DNA from: Pratylenchus scribneri
Taxonomy: Eukaryota > Nematoda > Chromadorea > Rhabditida > Pratylenchidae
Length of the DNA stretch: 64,000 nucleotides
Direction: 5' to 3'
Assembly: GCA_030063045.1 (NCBI GenBank)
Contig: JAQSEB010000040.1
Location: 186,001 to 250,000 of the forward strand
Part shown: in pieces, positions 1 to 13,207 of the stretch
Position numbering within the stretch: the stretch's first letter is position 1
How the letters are laid out: every line of letters begins with the position of its first letter
The notes under the pieces: model-generated
Database searches by the model: none
What the model was told of the DNA's origin: nothing
What the model saw: only the letters and a program-made list of their open reading frames with translations
Made by a program: the position numbers and the translations under genes

Positions 1-3000
1 TTAAAATTTTTAAATTTGAACTATGAGACTTTTTATTTAGCAATCACTTTGTAATTTATACTTTCATAATAAGCTATACTGGCCTTAACAATATTATTTT
101 AGAAATTTGTTCAATATCCTAGAATTAGTACTTCAACTAATAAATTTTGAATCAACGATGAAAAATAAAAAAGGTTTTTCTTTTTTTTTCAATTGAAATC
201 GAAATCGGCTAATAAATTAATATTTTCAATAAAAATTGAACTTTTTAACACAATAAAGACAGGAACGAAAGTTGGTCTTTTTTTTTTAAATTTTTAATTT
301 CTTAAATTTAAAATTTTGTCAAAAATTAGAAATTGTAGAAAAAATATTTTTCATATTATATTATTAGTTTTTAAAATTTAATTTTTTTTAATAAAAATTT
401 TTTTGTTCAGAAATTATGGGATATTATTTGTATTAGAAGCTATTCTTTTTAATAAATTAAAATTTATTAAAAATTCGTTTATGTGTTTCATTTAAATTTT
501 TTATTTTAAAATTTTCACACAATTGACTCAATTAGTGAAATTAACAGAAAAATTTATTTTACATTTTAAAATTTAAAATTAAAATTTAGCCGAATATTTT
601 TAAACAGTGCGAAAATAATAAAAAATTAGAATTACTTTAAAAATTCTCAAATATATCAGAAAAATCAATTTTAAAAAATTTTAAGAATCCCATAAATAAA
701 TTTTAAATTTTAGTCATTTAATTCGAACAAAAGAATTTTTATTAAAAATTTTCGATCGAAACCACATATATCTATTTGAAAAATAAAATAAAATTTTAAA
801 AATCACTATGGGGGTAAATGTGTGAAAAAATATTAAAATATAATTTTTAAAAAAAATTAAATGAAACATATAAACAAATTTTTAAAATTTATTATTTATT
901 GAAAAGAGGAGCTTCCAATGTAAAATTATAGTACAAAAAGGCCGGACAAAAAAAATTATTAAAAAGCAATAAAAATTATAAAAATATAATTTAAAAATTT
1001 TAACAATTGGCCCAATTTTATTGCAGCCATCCAATAAACAAGAAAATATTTTAATCTAGGCCAGCGAATGCGATTATATTGAAGAACAAAAATTTGCTAA
1101 ATTAAATTTACTCGTTGTATTGCTTCTATTTTTAGAATATATAAATATTAAGCAAAAATATTAATTTTTATTTCTATTTTTAAAAATTTTTCACTTTTTA
1201 CTAATTTTTTATAAAATTAATCGTTCGGCTACCATAATTTTCTTTAATAAGTGTGAAAAATTAATTCGAATATATATAAAAACGAAAAATAATTCTATGA
1301 GTTTCTAAATAATTAATATTTAAATTTTCCAAAAATGAATATTAATAAAATATTCAGTTCGATTCTAGCAGCACGCATATCATCTCAAACAACAGCCAGC
1401 TGAATGTAGCCAAAACACATTGGCTTCCAAATCCATTTTTCATCATAATAGTTTTGGCCCTGCTGTTAGTGACGGAATGGACAGTTTCAATGGAAGCAGA
1501 AATAAATAATTTATAATAAAAGAATAATTTATTTTTTTTTCATTTTAATTGTTTAATTTTATTATTTTTATTATTCGTTCCAAAAATTAGCCGTATTCAA
1601 TTTTTTTCACCTGACTTAAATTGAATTTTATTAAATTTTTTCTATAAAAATTTATGGGTAATTAATTTTAAAAAAATTCAAATTTTGTAATAAATATTTG
1701 AAAAGGCGAATTTTTAATTAATAAATAAATTTTAAAAAATAGGTGTTTAATTCACTTGGCTATTGCGAATTTGTGAGGAAAATATTTTCGATTTTGGCGG
1801 CCCATCCAATTATGGAAGCGGCTTAATTTCTTCTCGAAATCAACTGCCGGACTATAAAAATGAATTTGCTTATTAATTTGATGAGGGCGAAAATATGGAT
1901 AAAGAATTATTTGGCCGAAATGAGGTCAACATCACACTATACTACAAGGATGGACTAGCCCGGGATGTGAAATTGCATGCTGAAAAGTGAGTAATGTGTT
2001 TTCTGAAGATTAAATTGATAAATTCTACTTTCAAATTTAACAAAATAAATTTTAAATTAAATAAAATAAAAATAAATAAATTATAAGATGTAAATAATTC
2101 ACAAATATAAGCAAATTCATTCTATTAAAATAAGGGACACACACAGGGAACCATCAAAATTATGGCGAAGTGATTTTTTAGCATTTAATTTTTAATGTAA
2201 GATTTAAATATAAAGACATTTTTGTATTTTTATTTATTAGAGCAATTTGGAAGCGATTTCTATTTTCTATTTAAATGGAAAAATTGGCAACTTTAATTAA
2301 ATAATAAATTTTTAAAATAAATTATGGAATATAAAAAATTCAAAAAAGACCTAATTATAATTCATTTAGCAATGCTATCGGCACTAAAAATAGCAGAAAA
2401 TTTATTCCAAATTTTAAAATAAAAATTCAACATCACATCATTAGAAAAGAAAATTATTAAATACAAATTATTTTTGTAACCCATAAATAATTTCTAATAA
2501 AATATAATTATAATAATGACGAAAAATAATTTTATAAAGACAATACCAAAAATAACAAAAAAACATAATTTTTAAATTAAATTAAAAAATAATTTATGAA
2601 TATGAATAAATATTTCCAAATTTTTGAGAAAGTATTACTATTTCGCTCTTACAATGTTCTAAAAATTAATTCAAACAAATTTATAAATTTAAAAAATATT
2701 CAACAAACCAATTTTTCGTAACAAATTTTTATTCTGGTATATAATCGCATAAACATATTGAATATTTTTTTTTGTATTTTTTTTAGCAGAAATTAGACAA
2801 TTGTATCACATAAAATTTGTTTTAGAAATTAATATAGCAACAATTTTTAAATCTTTTTATAAATTTTAATATTTTTTTATAATTTTTTAAATAAATTCTA
2901 AAATTGGTCAATTGAATTTGTCATTTATATAGAACATAAGAAAAAATTAAATTGACTATGTAAAATGTTTTGGAAAAAATTTATGAGTTTTAAAACAAAA

Positions 3001-4788
3001 ATTAAAACACATTATGAAATTAAAACCAGTTAAAGTTACAATTCTTTTAAAATGTATTTGAAAAAATTATAAATTAATTTGCTTTTTTGTTTCCAATCAT
3101 TTTAAAATTATTTAAACACGATTATTGAAGATAATGGAATGAAGGAGTGGAATGGACAGGGACAATGGCAATGGAAGTAGAGATCGGACGGGACGGGATT
3201 CCATTCGGTAATTATTTATAGAAAAATTTTACTAACATTTATTTTTTAAATATAATAATTTGGTGACCAAGAAATATTAAAAGAATTTTTTGATGAACAT
3301 CAGAATATAAATTTTTTCAAACTCATAAAATTTTTTTCCACAATTATTCTATTAATTGACCAATTTTCACATAATTACAAAATATCTAGACCGGCATGAA
3401 AACCAAAGTTATAAAAAAGTTTAAAAAATTAAAATAATAAAATGATTTCATAATTATGTGGCGATTGGCGATTTACTAAATAAAAATAATATTTTTATTT
3501 GTGTCACTCCATATCCATATTCATTATCAATAGAGTGAAGAGTTGAGCGAGATTTGATAAAATTTTACTTCCATTTTTTCCATTCCTCAAAAATTGTTAG
3601 TTATTTGCGAATAACAATTTTCTCATCAGTTACGAATTTAATATAAACTCATAAATTTTTTTGCACCCAGTCATCTATGAATTTTTAGAATGAATAATAA
3701 AAATTTATGAAGATTAATTCAAATAAAATTAAATAAAAAATTATCAACATTGAATAATAAAATTTATTTATTTTAATTATGCATTATTTACCCTAGTCCT
3801 CTTTATAAAAAAGAAAATTTTCAAACTCATAAAATTTTTCACCATATTTTATTTAAAAATGGACAAATTCTTGCATTAATTAAAAATATCTCTCTGCAAA
3901 GTACTCCAAATTAAATTTGTAAAAATAAAAAATAAAATATATTTTCTTTATAAATTTTGTGGTGGAAATAAAAATAAATTTATAGTTGAGTGAATTGAAT
4001 AAGAAATAAATTTGCTTCCAACAGCAGGGGAAATGTTTGCGAGATGCAATAAAAATAAGGGCACCTAAATGTTTTTATAAGCCATTTCCGGCCATTTGAA
4101 AAAAATATCAATAAAAATTGACGATAAATTTACGAACATTTATTTTAAAAATTTTGATGGGCAGAAAATATTTCAAAAGAGTTTTAAATTAACGTCAAAA
4201 AATAAAGTTAGAACTCATAAATTTTCCACCATCATTTAATCTAAAATTTGAATAATTCTCATAACTAAAAAATGTTAAGTCCGATTGACAATTCACTAAA
4301 TATTTAAAAAAAAATTAAAAAACAAGAATTATAAAATATAACAATTGCATATTTAATTATGGCGGGCGGTTTATTTAAATAATATTATTATTTCAAATTT
4401 TTTTACAAATAAAAATTTTTCTCAACAATTCAGAATTTAATATCAAAAATGCATATTTTTAAGCTATAACCTTTTAATTTTTTATAACAATTTTTTATTC
4501 TTATATCTTAGTAATAAAGAAATTACATAAATGAAATTAAAATAAATAATTAAAGATAAAAATTTTAAAAAAAATGATAATTTATTTTTTGTTCATTTTT
4601 AAATTTTAACAGTTAATTTTAATTTTGTTCCACGAATTGAACACTTTTCAATTTATTTTGGTCTGACTTAATTTTGAATTTTAATAAATGTTTTTAATAA
4701 AAAAAATTTATGGGTTTACAAAATTAAATTTAAAATTCTAATTTCCATTTAATATGTAAATTAAATTATTAAATATTTTTTTCTAAAA
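1..4788. other. AT-rich stretch with decayed exon fragments
   Basis: No intact gene is seen. Short pieces of the repeated secreted-protein family recur here on the plus strand: a beta-exon remnant near 1015-1095, an alpha-exon remnant near 1375-1505, a gamma-exon remnant near 1745-1990 with a broken frame, and a short alpha-like scrap near 3140-3185. Everything between is low-complexity A/T sequence resembling intron or intergenic DNA of the better copies further right. I read it as a degraded array unit. Confidence 0.5.
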
Positions 4789-4789
4789 G

Positions 4790-5025
4790 GAGTGCAATTC
4801 ACTTGGCTGTTGCGAATTTGCGAGGAAAATATTTTAGATTTTGGCGGTCCCGCAAGTGATGGAGGCGGAACCGTTTCTTCTCAAAGTCAACTACAAGAAT
4901 TTGGGGATAAATTTGATGACGAAGAAAATATTGATGAGGAATTATTTGGCCGTAAAACCTCATTCCCCTCTTTCGACCCAATCAAGGAAAAGTATGGACA
5001 GTGGTGGAAATGGAATAACAATTGA
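4790..5025 (+). pseudogene. gamma exon of the repeated secreted-protein family
   Basis: An AG acceptor at 4788-4789 opens a frame of about 78 codons to a stop at 5023-5025. It begins GVQFTWLLRICEEN and continues through a Gly/Ser stretch into an acidic tract (DDEENIDEELFG). The same segment occurs in decayed form near 1745-1990, and as a short acceptor-plus-start fragment near 23670. There it follows the zeta exon, whose phase-1 end fits this phase-2 start. A second overlapping frame stays open to 5074, so a small indel may have shifted the original end. No known domain is recognised. The exon is isolated from a complete gene here, so it is treated as a remnant. Confidence 0.45.
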
Positions 5026-5336
5026 AAGCAGCATGGAAGAGATTCGGGAGGAATTGTTGGAAATTGTCGAATAAATTATGTATGTTCGAAATTTTTTACA
5101 GAGAGATGGGAAAATTTAAAATAAATTGAAATAAAGAATAAAATTTCATAAGAATTTTTTAATGGAAAATTAATTATTAATTTAATTTTGGGAATATTTT
5201 CTGGAAAATTAACAAATTAATATAATAATAAAATAAGCCCGAATACCCTTCACTAAGGTACCCAAATAAGATAAAAATACGGATAAATACATAAAAAATT
5301 TCCCATGAAATAAATATTTTTAAAATTTTTTATAGC

Positions 5337-5705
5337 ATGAAATTTTTGGCTATTCTTTTAAATTTAATATTTTTAATTTACAAATCCCAACAAAATTTCA
5401 GCCATCCCGATCACCCGCAATCGCACATTTTATCATCTCCATGTCCCAACAACCCTCTGAAGAATTCCGGCACAGATAATGCCCAAAATTCTGCTTTGGG
5501 CTTTCGAAGGGTTCATAGTAAAAGTTTATGCAGTCCAACAATTGGGGAAGATGGAAAATTGGGTTTGAGCAGTGCCCGGAATTCTGAAGTGGAAGAGGAA
5601 GAATTTATTGGAAAAGAGGATGATGAAGAGGAAGAAGCCGAATCGGATCAAGGCGGTGAAACATTGGTCGGTTCAGTTATTGCCCAATTGGAGCAATTTT
5701 CTTGA
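5337..5705 (+). CDS. eta exon: signal peptide plus acidic tail, family of unknown function
   Basis: This open frame has 122 codons. It starts at an ATG just after an AG acceptor-like site. Residues 1-20 (MKFLAILLNLIFLIYKSQQN) form a classical secretory signal. A Pro/His/Ser-rich segment with Cys follows, then a strongly acidic tract ending in a SDQGGETLVGS motif. The end appears to be chimeric. The minus-strand relative at 11520-11700 continues past this motif for about 35 more residues to a stop. Here the frame runs instead into a repeat block at about 5700 (shared with 9418) and stops at once. It could be the first exon of the eta-alpha-beta-epsilon gene with its 3' part replaced. No catalytic motif or known family is recognised. 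Confidence 0.5.
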   Translation: MKFLAILLNLIFLIYKSQQNFSHPDHPQSHILSSPCPNNPLKNSGTDNAQNSALGFRRVHSKSLCSPTIGEDGKLGLSSARNSEVEEEEFIGKEDDEEEEAESDQGGETLVGSVIAQLEQFS

Positions 5706-6540
5706 ACAATTCAATCCACAGCATCCTGTGGAAAAATATTGTTTATTTGTGAAGAATTTTAGCCATTAAAAAGGAATATATTAAATATAAAAAATTTTGT
5801 TGTAACACATAAATAATTTTTTATAAAAATGAATTATAATGACTGCGGTAAATTATTTTATAAAGATATGATGCTCCACAACTCATTCAAAATATAAAAT
5901 TTATAAATAAAAAAATTTCCGTGAATTAGAATCATTTTTTTAAAAATTTTTTTCGGATCAATTATAATGTGACCTAATACTATTTGCCCTTAAAATGTTT
6001 TAAAAATAATTCAAAATTTAATTTTTTGTACAAAAATAATTCCTGGAATAAATATATTTTAAAATTCTTATTCCACTAACAAATTCAATAAATTTAAGAT
6101 ATTTTACATACATTTATGCTAAATCTAATAAGAAAAAAATAAACTTGTTAAAAAATTAAAAAGATTTTGGTATAAAAAATGCATTTAATTCACCAAGTTA
6201 ATTAATACCATTATTGGCAGTGCAAAATGGCGGATTGCCATTCCAAATTGCGGACTCGTCGGCAGTCGTCAATCTCATTAAAAATGTAATTATTTATTTA
6301 ATTTTTTTAAAAATTAAATTTGATTTCATTGAAATTGATAATTTTAATAAAAATAATTTTTTTCTTTAATTTATGCTCATTCAAAAATACAAATTTATGG
6401 GTTGCAAAATTTTTATATAAAATTTCAAAATCTATCAAAAAAATATTTTTTTATTTATTGTGTAATTTATTTGATGATGAAATTAAAATTAGAATTTTTT
6501 TTTAATTAATTTCTAAACCCATAAATTTTTTATGGAAAAA
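5699..6540. repeat. direct repeat, copy 1 of about 0.8 kb
   Basis: This block, starting at the tail of the eta exon, is repeated in the same orientation at about 9418-10260. Order and most bases are conserved, including the run before the TGACTGCGGTAA motif and the minus-strand zeta-exon remnant near 6180-6250. Its first 25 bases are the reverse complement of sequence near 25557-25582 in an epsilon-exon copy, so the block edge is a rearrangement junction. Confidence 0.75.
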
Positions 6541-8499
6541 TGTAATAAAATTCAATTTAAGTCAGATGAAAATAAATTGAATACGCCCAATTTTTTGGCG
6601 AATAATAAAAATAATAAAATTACATAATTAAGAATTAAAAAAATTAAATTATTCTTTTATTATAAACTTTTTATTTTAATTTCCATTATTGTTTCCTTTT
6701 ATTATATTAAAATATAAGAATTAAAAAATAAATTTGTTATAAAAATTGAAAAAGATTATTGCCTAAAAATGTACATTTTCGACTAGAATTCCAATCAATT
6801 TGTTAATTCACCAAATTAATAAAAATATTTGACCATTATGGGCTGTGCAAAATGGTGGACTGACATAAAAGCTTGCGGATTCATCGGCACCAATCAATTT
6901 GATTAGAAATAAAATTTGAAATTATTTTTGTATTTAATTTTTTAAAATGGATTTGTTTTTGAATTTTGACTTGTGGACTCAATTTTTAATTACCAAAAAT
7001 CTTTTTTAAATTTATGCTCATTTAGAAATAAAAATTTATGGATTACAAAATCTTGTGATATAAATTTTAATATTTAGAAAAAAATAAATTTTTATTTTTT
7101 AATATGTTGTCAAATTTATTTGTAAATGAAATCAAAATTTATTTTTTATCAGGATTGTAAATTTATTTACATTTTTGAATAATTTAAATTTTAATTAATT
7201 ATTTATTTTAATTTTTTATTTGATTTTTTTTGCCTCTTCGCAATTTTAAATTATCAAAATCTTTTTTAATTTATGCTCATTTTAGAAATATTTTTTTTTA
7301 TGAATTATAAAATTTTTTATATGCTGTATAGCCTTGAATCCATCAAAATGCTGTTTAACCAAGCGAACTAAAAATTTTTAAAAAATTATTAAATAATAAA
7401 AAAAATTTAGAAATTTCACTTTGAAAATTAAAATTGAAAGAATTTTTAATTAGTTTTTTTATAAAAATTCATTTCTTAAAATATGTTATAGAATAATCAA
7501 GAAAAGTCATCTAGTCAGTAGAAAACAGGAATTAATTTTAATTCCTATTTTAGATGCTATTCTCTGATCTCTGTATTCATGATTATTCATATGATAAATC
7601 AAAAATTATTATTAAAACTAAAATTTTAAAAAATTATAACTCATAAAATTTATTTTGAAAATTTATTTAAAAATATGTAGGTAGAAAAAATTAGGAAAAA
7701 GATAACCGAAGAGAAATATACATAATTAATAAATGGAAAAAAAATTTATCAATATTTTGTGATAAAAATGAAAAAATAAATGAATTAACTTTTGAAAATG
7801 AAATTCATAAATTTATTTGATTTAATTTTTATTTTAATAAATAATTAAAATCTATTTATAATTAATACTGACAGTAGCAAAACTACAAAAAATTTACAAA
7901 AAATTAAAAATTTTTACCTTAAAAATGAAATTGAAAATTTTTTTAAATTTTAATAAAAAAATTAATTTCCTAAAATTTAAAAGAAATACTGTAATTCCTC
8001 AAACTGAAAAATCGACAACTATTTTGATGAAATATGGATTTGGATTTTGGAGGCCATTAGGACATGATGTTTTGAACCAAATCTGATGCTGGTGATGATA
8101 AGCGTCCTGCTTCTGAAATTTGTTATTTCATTTAATTTGCCAAATTATTTAAAATATTTTAAAATTTTTAAACATGCAAAATGGCTGACTGACATTCAAA
8201 ATTGCAGAATCATTTGCACCAATCAACCTGCAGTAATAAAATAAATTATTTATTTTTTTAAAATTCGTTTCTTCTTCGTGTTCCGAGTGGCAATTTATTT
8301 ATTGCAAAAATAATTTAATTTATAGCCAATTGAGAAATATAATTTATGGGTTACAAAATTTTTTGTGTAAAAATTAAAAATTTAATAAAAATATTAATTT
8401 ATTTTTATATGTTGACAAATTTAAATGGAAATGAGATTGTAAATTAAATTTTATTTTTGAATGATTTAATTTATCATGTTCTCTATGTGTTTACAATTT
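6541..8499. other. AT-rich stretch with zeta and alpha scraps
   Basis: No gene is supported. Minus-strand zeta-exon remnants lie near 6845-6905 and 8170-8230 (an ATGG-rich motif beginning GCAAAATGG). A minus-strand alpha-exon scrap lies near 8030-8110. The rest is A/T-rich with no recognisable feature. Confidence 0.4.
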
Positions 8500-8730
8500 A
8501 CATTTCGGAAATACGAACTGGCCAAGTATATCGGAAGCTGAACAATTGTTCACCGCTATCAATTTGTCCAATTTCTGATGAATTTTCATCATTCGATTCC
8601 GCCGACTTGGTTGTTGTTTTCGTGGAATTGTCAACATTCAAAATTTGTTACTGAGGATTGACTCGAGAGACGATGAAACCTTTTCTAACAATAACGGTTG
8701 AATGCGAGGAGGATGATGATTGCTTGATCT
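8500..8730 (-). pseudogene. delta exon remnant
   Basis: Read on the minus strand, this matches the delta exon seen best at 18120-18330. The frame includes NSTKTTTKSAESNDEN and ends with a conserved SFRYTWPVRI motif. An in-frame stop lies near its start and no complete gene surrounds it. The coding strand was chosen because the NST...SFRYTWP reading is conserved between copies, whereas the opposite strand is not, and because the zeta remnant at 8170-8230 then lies downstream on the same strand. Confidence 0.5.
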
Positions 8731-8948
8731 ACGCTGTTTTGGAAAAAATTTAAAACCATTTGCAACAGAAATAATTTTTAATTTTTTAAAAAATTCAATT
8801 TAAAATGATAATATTTTGTGATAAAAATTAAAAAATAAATGAATTTTTCCATTTAAAATGAAACCCATAAAATCTATTTGGTTTAATATTTATTTTAATA
8901 AATATTTAAAATCAATTTTAATTAATACAAAGTTGGATCAGGAGAAAC

Positions 8949-9289
8949 CAGGGATCTCAGAATGTACCCCTACGGGGGGCATTTGCCCCCTTTTTGAGAT
9001 TTTGCCCCCTTTTGTGCCCCCCGAGCCGAGTTGCCCCCCAAATGCCCCCTATTGATTTTTTGTTAAAATTTTCCCCAAATGGGTCATTTTTCTTCAAAAT
9101 TTTTCGCTGCGCGGCCATTTTTTGATCTAATTTTTCGCTGCGCGGCCATTATTGATAAAAATTTTCGGAGTTTTGGCACTTTTTAAAACTGCCCCCCAAA
9201 CTGCCCCCTTTTTTAATGAAAATGCCCCTCAGATGCCCCCTTTTTTTCGCCAAATGCCCCCCAAACCGAAAAACCATCTGAGATCCCTG
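8949..9289. mobile_element. hAT-type MITE, 341 bp, with 8-bp target duplication
   Basis: The ends are perfect 13-bp inverted repeats beginning CAGGGATCTCAGA. The element is flanked on both sides by the 8-bp direct repeat GGAGAAAC (8941-8948 and 9290-9297). An 8-bp duplication with a CAGGG-type terminus is characteristic of hAT transposons. The interior is C/G-rich with many GCCCCC runs, unlike the surrounding DNA, and has no transposase ORF, so it is non-autonomous. Equivalent sites without the insertion exist in reverse orientation near 16850 and 25700. Confidence 0.88.
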
Positions 9290-9417
9290 GGAGAAACATA
9301 AAAATTTAAAAAAATTTAATGAAATAAAAAAATACAATGGGAATCTGTAATAGGTAAAGTAAATAAACAAAATTGCATGTTTTGGTTATTCAATTATTTA
9401 TTTTTCATCCACATCAA

Positions 9418-10260
9418 TTTTCTTGAACAATTCAATCCACAGCATCCTTTGACAAAATATTGTTTATTTGTTAAGAATTTTAGCTATTAAAAAGGAATAC
9501 GATTAATTATAAAAAATTTTTCTTGTAACACATAAATAATTTTTTTATAAAAATAAATTATAATGACTGCGGTAAATTATTTTATAAGATATGATGTTAA
9601 ATAAATCAATAATCAAAATATAAAATTTATAAATAAAAAAATTTTCCGTGAATTAGAATCATTTTTTTTCTAATTTTCGCGGATCAAATATAATGTGATC
9701 TGATACTATTTGCCTTAAAATGTTTAAAAATAATTCAAATTTTAATTTTTTGCACAAAAATAATTCCTGGAATAAATATTTTCTAAAATTCTTATTCCAC
9801 TAACAAATTTAATAAATTTAAAATATTTTTACATACATTTTTTCTAAATCTAATAAGAAAAAATAAACTTGTTAAAAAATCAAAAAGGTTTTGGTATAAA
9901 AAATGCATTTAATTCACCAAATTAATTGATATAATTATGGGCAGTGCAAAATGGCTGATTGACATTCCAAATTGCGGACTCGTCTATAGTCATCAATCTG
10001 ATTAAAAATGTAATTATTTATTTAATTTTTTTAAAAATTAAATTTGATTTCATTGAAATGGACAATATTAATAAAAATAAATCTTTTTTCTTTAATTTAT
10101 GCTCATTTAAAAAATACAAATTTATGGGTTGCAAAATTTTTATATAAAATGTCAAAATCTATCAAAAAAAATTTTTTTTTTTATTTATTATGTAATTTAT
10201 TTGACGATGAAATTAAAATTTAATTTTTAATCAATATTGTAAATTTTTTTTCATCTTAAA
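9418..10260. repeat. direct repeat, copy 2 of about 0.8 kb
   Basis: This is the second copy of the block at 5699-6540, in the same orientation. It includes a minus-strand zeta-exon remnant near 9935-10000. Small indels and substitutions separate the copies, so the duplication is not very recent. It directly abuts the large inverted-repeat arm that starts near 10240. Confidence 0.75.
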
Positions 10261-11560
10261 TTTTTTAAATTATTAATTTCATTAATTAAGCCAAATATTT
10301 TAAATTTACTAAATATAATAAAAAATTTTAATATAACACATAAACAAATTTGTCAAATTTTTTTATTTATTGAAAAGATTTTTTTAATTCTAATGCAAAA
10401 TATTGATCATAAGAACAACAAATTTTTATTAAAAAATATAATAAAATTAAAAAATTTAAAAACTATAATAATATAATTTGAAAAATATTTTTCTTCAAAT
10501 TTTTAATTTTTGACACAATTTCAAATATGAAAATGAAAAATTACTAGAAAATAATTTCATCACCAACACCACTCGACCAACCTTCGTTCCTGGTGATGCC
10601 GTTGTCGGAGGTGAATAATTTGATCAAGTCCAATTTTAAAGCTTGATCACGAATCCATTAAAATACTGCTTCCAGTGCCAGGTCCATTCCGCCACTAGCA
10701 GAAATGCCACAATTATTTTAATGATTTGTTGGCCATGATATTTTGGGACAATTCTGATGTCGGTGATGATAATGATAATCGACTTGTTGCTAAAAATTTG
10801 GAATAATTAAAATTTTTGAAAATTCAAATGTTACATTTGCCAAAAATTAAATTTATAGTAACTCATAAATTTTTTAAAATTTTAAAAATATATTCTAGTA
10901 AATTATTTAGCAGTTAACAAAAGAAAAATTTGCAATTGTTAATTATTTAAAAAAATTGGAAATTATTAATTATATAGAATTCATCAATTTACGCAGATCT
11001 ATTTTTAAATAATCTTAAAAAATTAGAAGCAGAAGGGAGGCAAATTTAAAATTTTATCGAATTTCTATTTTAGAAGAATTTAATTTTTTTTGTTTTAATT
11101 TTTCTTTAATAGAAATGTAATTAAATTTTTTTAAACTCATTAATTTTTTCTAATATATTTTTTATATATTTGAATTAATTTTTCATATATTCTAAAAACA
11201 AGAAATTAAATTTGATCAATTTTTAAAACATAAATAATATATATAAAAAAATTTTCTTATTATTAAATTTTTTTTTGACATTTTTAAGTAAGAGGTGTGC
11301 TAATTTATTTTATTTTAATTTATTGTTTTTTTGAACATAAAATATTTTAGAAACTCATAAAATATATATCCAACTGATTTTATATATCCGTTAAATTTTA
11401 TGTTAGGGCTACTAAAGAAGTTGCGGAAGCATTCATAAAATATAAATTTAAAAAATAAATCTAAAAATATATGAATTGAGTTTCTAATTTTTTAAAATAA
11501 TTTTCCAACTAACCAATTTTAAAAATTTGGTGGTAACAGATCATTATACTGTTGAAGTGG
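10240..11560 (+). repeat. left arm of a 1.3-kb inverted duplication
   Basis: Reading this arm as its reverse complement gives the sequence at about 20745-22055 in the same order. Shared landmarks include the decayed alpha exon (10560-10790 here, 21510-21770 there), the interval with GAATTCATCAATTTACGC, and the stretch after the CAGTATAATGG-type motif. The arms are about 9.2 kb apart. It contains no intact gene. Confidence 0.75.
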
Positions 11561-11700
11561 AGCAGGCCAAACGTCAGACGACATGGACATTTTTCGAATA
11601 TGGCGAGCCAATTCTTCCTCCAACTGGTCAATGATTGAACCGACCAACGTTTCGCCTCCTTGATCCGATTCGGCTTCTTCTTCTTCATCACTTTTTTAAA
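11520..11700 (-). pseudogene. C-terminal part of an eta exon
   Basis: On the minus strand the frame runs from an acidic tract (SDEEEEAESDQGGETLVGS) into a segment containing ELARHIRKMSMSSDVWPAP and stops near 11520. It shows how the eta exon continues beyond the junction that truncates the plus-strand copy at 5705. The related copy at 16661-16735 has a GT donor after its matching PAPLQQQN motif. Here that GT is lost (AATGATCTG), so this copy should not splice normally. No signal-peptide part is found next to it. Confidence 0.55.
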
Positions 11701-11899
11701 ACAATTTTCTCCTCTTCCACTTGTGCTGAATTGCTGGCACTTTTCAAATCCATTTTTTCATCTCTTCCAATTGTTTGATGGCCTAAATTTCTATTACGGA
11801 CACTTCGACCATCCAATGCAGAATTTTAAATTAGAAATTGTAATCTTTTAAAAATTTTTTTTCAATAAAAACATTATAACCCTTAAAATTTTTAATTTA

Positions 11900-13200
11900 A
11901 CATTAATAGTAAAAATTTAAATAATATGGGAAAAATATAATATTGAACCTACCATGGAACAAAAAAAAATTAATATTTAATAATTTAAAATTGAAATAAT
12001 AAATGATATAAAAATTCATTCCAATTAAATATTAATTTTAGGGCTGGAAAAAAGGCTTTGGCATTCTAGAAAGAATAATAAAATAAAATTATATTTTTTT
12101 TTAATTTTTTAAAATTGGATTCGACATGTTCCATTTCGTTGCAATTTTTGATTTCAAAAATATGTTTTTACTTTTTAATTTATAGCCATTTGAGAAATAA
12201 AATTTATGATTTTCAAAATTTTTTGTGTAAAGCGTTAAAATTTAATAAAATAATTTATTTAATTATAATGCTCTCAAATTTAATTAAATGAAATTAAAAT
12301 TTAATTTTTTATTAAGATTTTTTAATTTAATTTACATTTTTTATTTAAAAAACTTAAATTTTAATTAATTATTATTTTATTTTCAATTGATTTCGACGAC
12401 CTTCGCTCAATTTTAAATTATCAATATCTTTTTTTAATTTATGGTCATTGAAAAATATAAATTTATGGGTTATAAAACTTTTTTTATTGTAATTTTAAAA
12501 ATTTAGTAAAAAAATTTTTTTATATGATGTTAAATTTAATTGAATGAAATCAAAATTTACCAAAATTGTAAATTAATTTACATTCTTGATTGATTTTTAA
12601 TTTGAATAAATTTTCTTCTCCTATACTTTTTGTTTTGTACAAAATGCGAACTGGCCAAGTATATCGGAAGCTGATCGTTCTTCATAACCATCAATTTGTC
12701 CAATTTCTGTTGGATTTTCATCATTCGATCCCATTTGACTGTTGTTTCCTGGAATTAACGGCATTTAAAATTTGTTGTTTAGAATTGACCCCCGATTAAC
12801 TAATAAACGTTTTCCAAAGGTGGCGGATGAATGTAGGTTATTAGATGATAGTTATTTGATTTTTATGAAAAAAATTACAATTTGCAAGAAAAGCAATTTT
12901 TAATATTAAATAATTTTTTAAATTTAATTTTAAATATCAATATTTTATGATAAAAATGAAAAAATAAATGAATAATTTTACATTGACAATGAAACCCATA
13001 AAATTTATTTGGTTTAATTTTTATTTTAATAAACAATTAAAATCCATTTTAATAATACAAAATAAGACCATCAACAAAAAAATTTTAAAAAAAATAAAAA
13101 ATGACTACTTCAGAATGAATATGAAAAATTTTTAATTAATTTTTAATTTAAAATTCATTCCTATATACAAATCAAAATGAAAATCATAAAATTTATGCCA
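11900..13200. other. AT-rich stretch with a minus-strand delta remnant
   Basis: A decayed minus-strand delta exon lies near 12640-12860, recognised by the SAS(D/Y)ILGQ-like readthrough of the conserved SFRYTWP region and the preceding NDENPTEIGQID segment, with frame breaks. Nothing else beyond A/T-rich repeats is supported. Confidence 0.35.
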
Positions 13201-13207
13201 AAATTTT

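Noticed and set aside
8948..9290. Initial reading of the MITE with a 6-bp GAGAAA duplication
   Set aside because: Shifting the ends by one base gives an 8-bp duplication and CAGGG termini on both sides, which fits better.
9149..9370. Minus-strand ORF of 73 codons, Gly-rich
   Set aside because: It lies mostly inside the C/G-rich hAT MITE and crosses its end; there is no conserved coding signal.
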